DNA of 64,000 bases, from the NCBI GenBank assembly GCA_947095585.1, contig OX352762.1, positions 118,450,930 to 118,514,929 of the forward strand. The letters run 5' to 3'. Positions 63,912 through 64,000 of the stretch are shown piece after piece; position 1 is the first letter of the stretch, and each line of letters starts with the position of its first letter. The stretch is from Nephrocerus scutellatus (Eukaryota > Arthropoda > Insecta > Diptera > Pipunculidae). Under the pieces are notes generated by a model. The model saw only the letters and a list, made by a program, of their open reading frames with translations, had not been told where the DNA came from and made no database searches. The position numbers and the translations under genes are program-made.

Positions 63912-63998
63912 TTAGTCGTCGTCCTTGCCACGACGTAAATATGGTTCCATTAAAGGACAATATCGATTTGGAATGTTTTCTTGTAACGAAGCATTCAT
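63912..63998 (-). CDS. Possible 3' coding end of a gene running off the window
   Basis: Minus-strand frame ending at TAA (63912-63914) with NASLQENIPNRYCPLMEPYL then RRGKDDD. The charged C-terminus and balanced composition look coding-like, but only 29 codons are visible before the window edge and I do not recognise the protein. A second frame across the same bases is also open, so the call is weak. Confidence 0.25.
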   Translation of the reverse strand: MNASLQENIPNRYCPLMEPYLRRGKDDD

Positions 63999-64000
63999 GG

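Overview
The window is eukaryotic nuclear DNA from a higher dipteran fly. Two conserved multi-exon genes read like their Drosophila orthologues, introns have GT/AG borders, intergenic DNA is AT-rich, and decayed non-LTR retrotransposons, Tc1/mariner relics, MITEs and tandem repeats fill most of the rest. A tephritid fruit fly is my best guess from the repeat landscape; that is inference. No prokaryotic features, CRISPR arrays or rRNA genes are visible, and tRNA-like sequence occurs only inside a SINE family.

Two genes are secure. Cdk5 (minus strand, 59467-60616) is complete in four exons encoding 294 residues, with a plausible DRE/E-box promoter just upstream. The last four coding exons of the G-protein alpha-o gene (plus strand, 40258-44510) are intact. 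They carry switch I, switch II, NKKD, TCAT and the C-terminal GCGLY. The N-terminal exons were not found and presumably lie further upstream. A single intact exon of a mitochondrial-clan cytochrome P450 lies at 6488-6653 (minus). Two possible coding exons near the right edge (63384-63578 and 63912-63998, minus) are tentative.

Layout: 1-40 kb is a graveyard of transposon fragments around the lone P450 exon. It holds an RTE-like LINE called family A (at least eleven fragments in the window, both orientations), a jockey-like LINE called family B, other LINE pieces, a mariner relic, a Pif1/Helitron-type helicase relic, CpG-rich 145-155 bp tandem repeats, a GGTCTTTTG minisatellite and a tRNA-derived SINE. 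From 40.2 to 44.5 kb are the alpha-o exons, with a 3.5 kb intron packed with LINE A and a nested SINE. From 44.5 to 55 kb is very AT-rich DNA (alpha-o 3' UTR, then intergenic) with a 71-bp tandem array and several MITE-like elements with terminal inverted repeats. From 55.4 to 58.5 kb are LINE A and a Tigger/pogo-like transposase relic. From 59.4 to 60.9 kb is Cdk5. The remainder to 64 kb is repeats and possible exons.

I found no convincing new biological system. The most interesting observations are an over-represented octamer TACTCGTA, an inverted 82-bp repeat pair framing 5.2 kb, the nested SINE insertions with clean target-site duplications, and the CpG-rich tandem repeat family.
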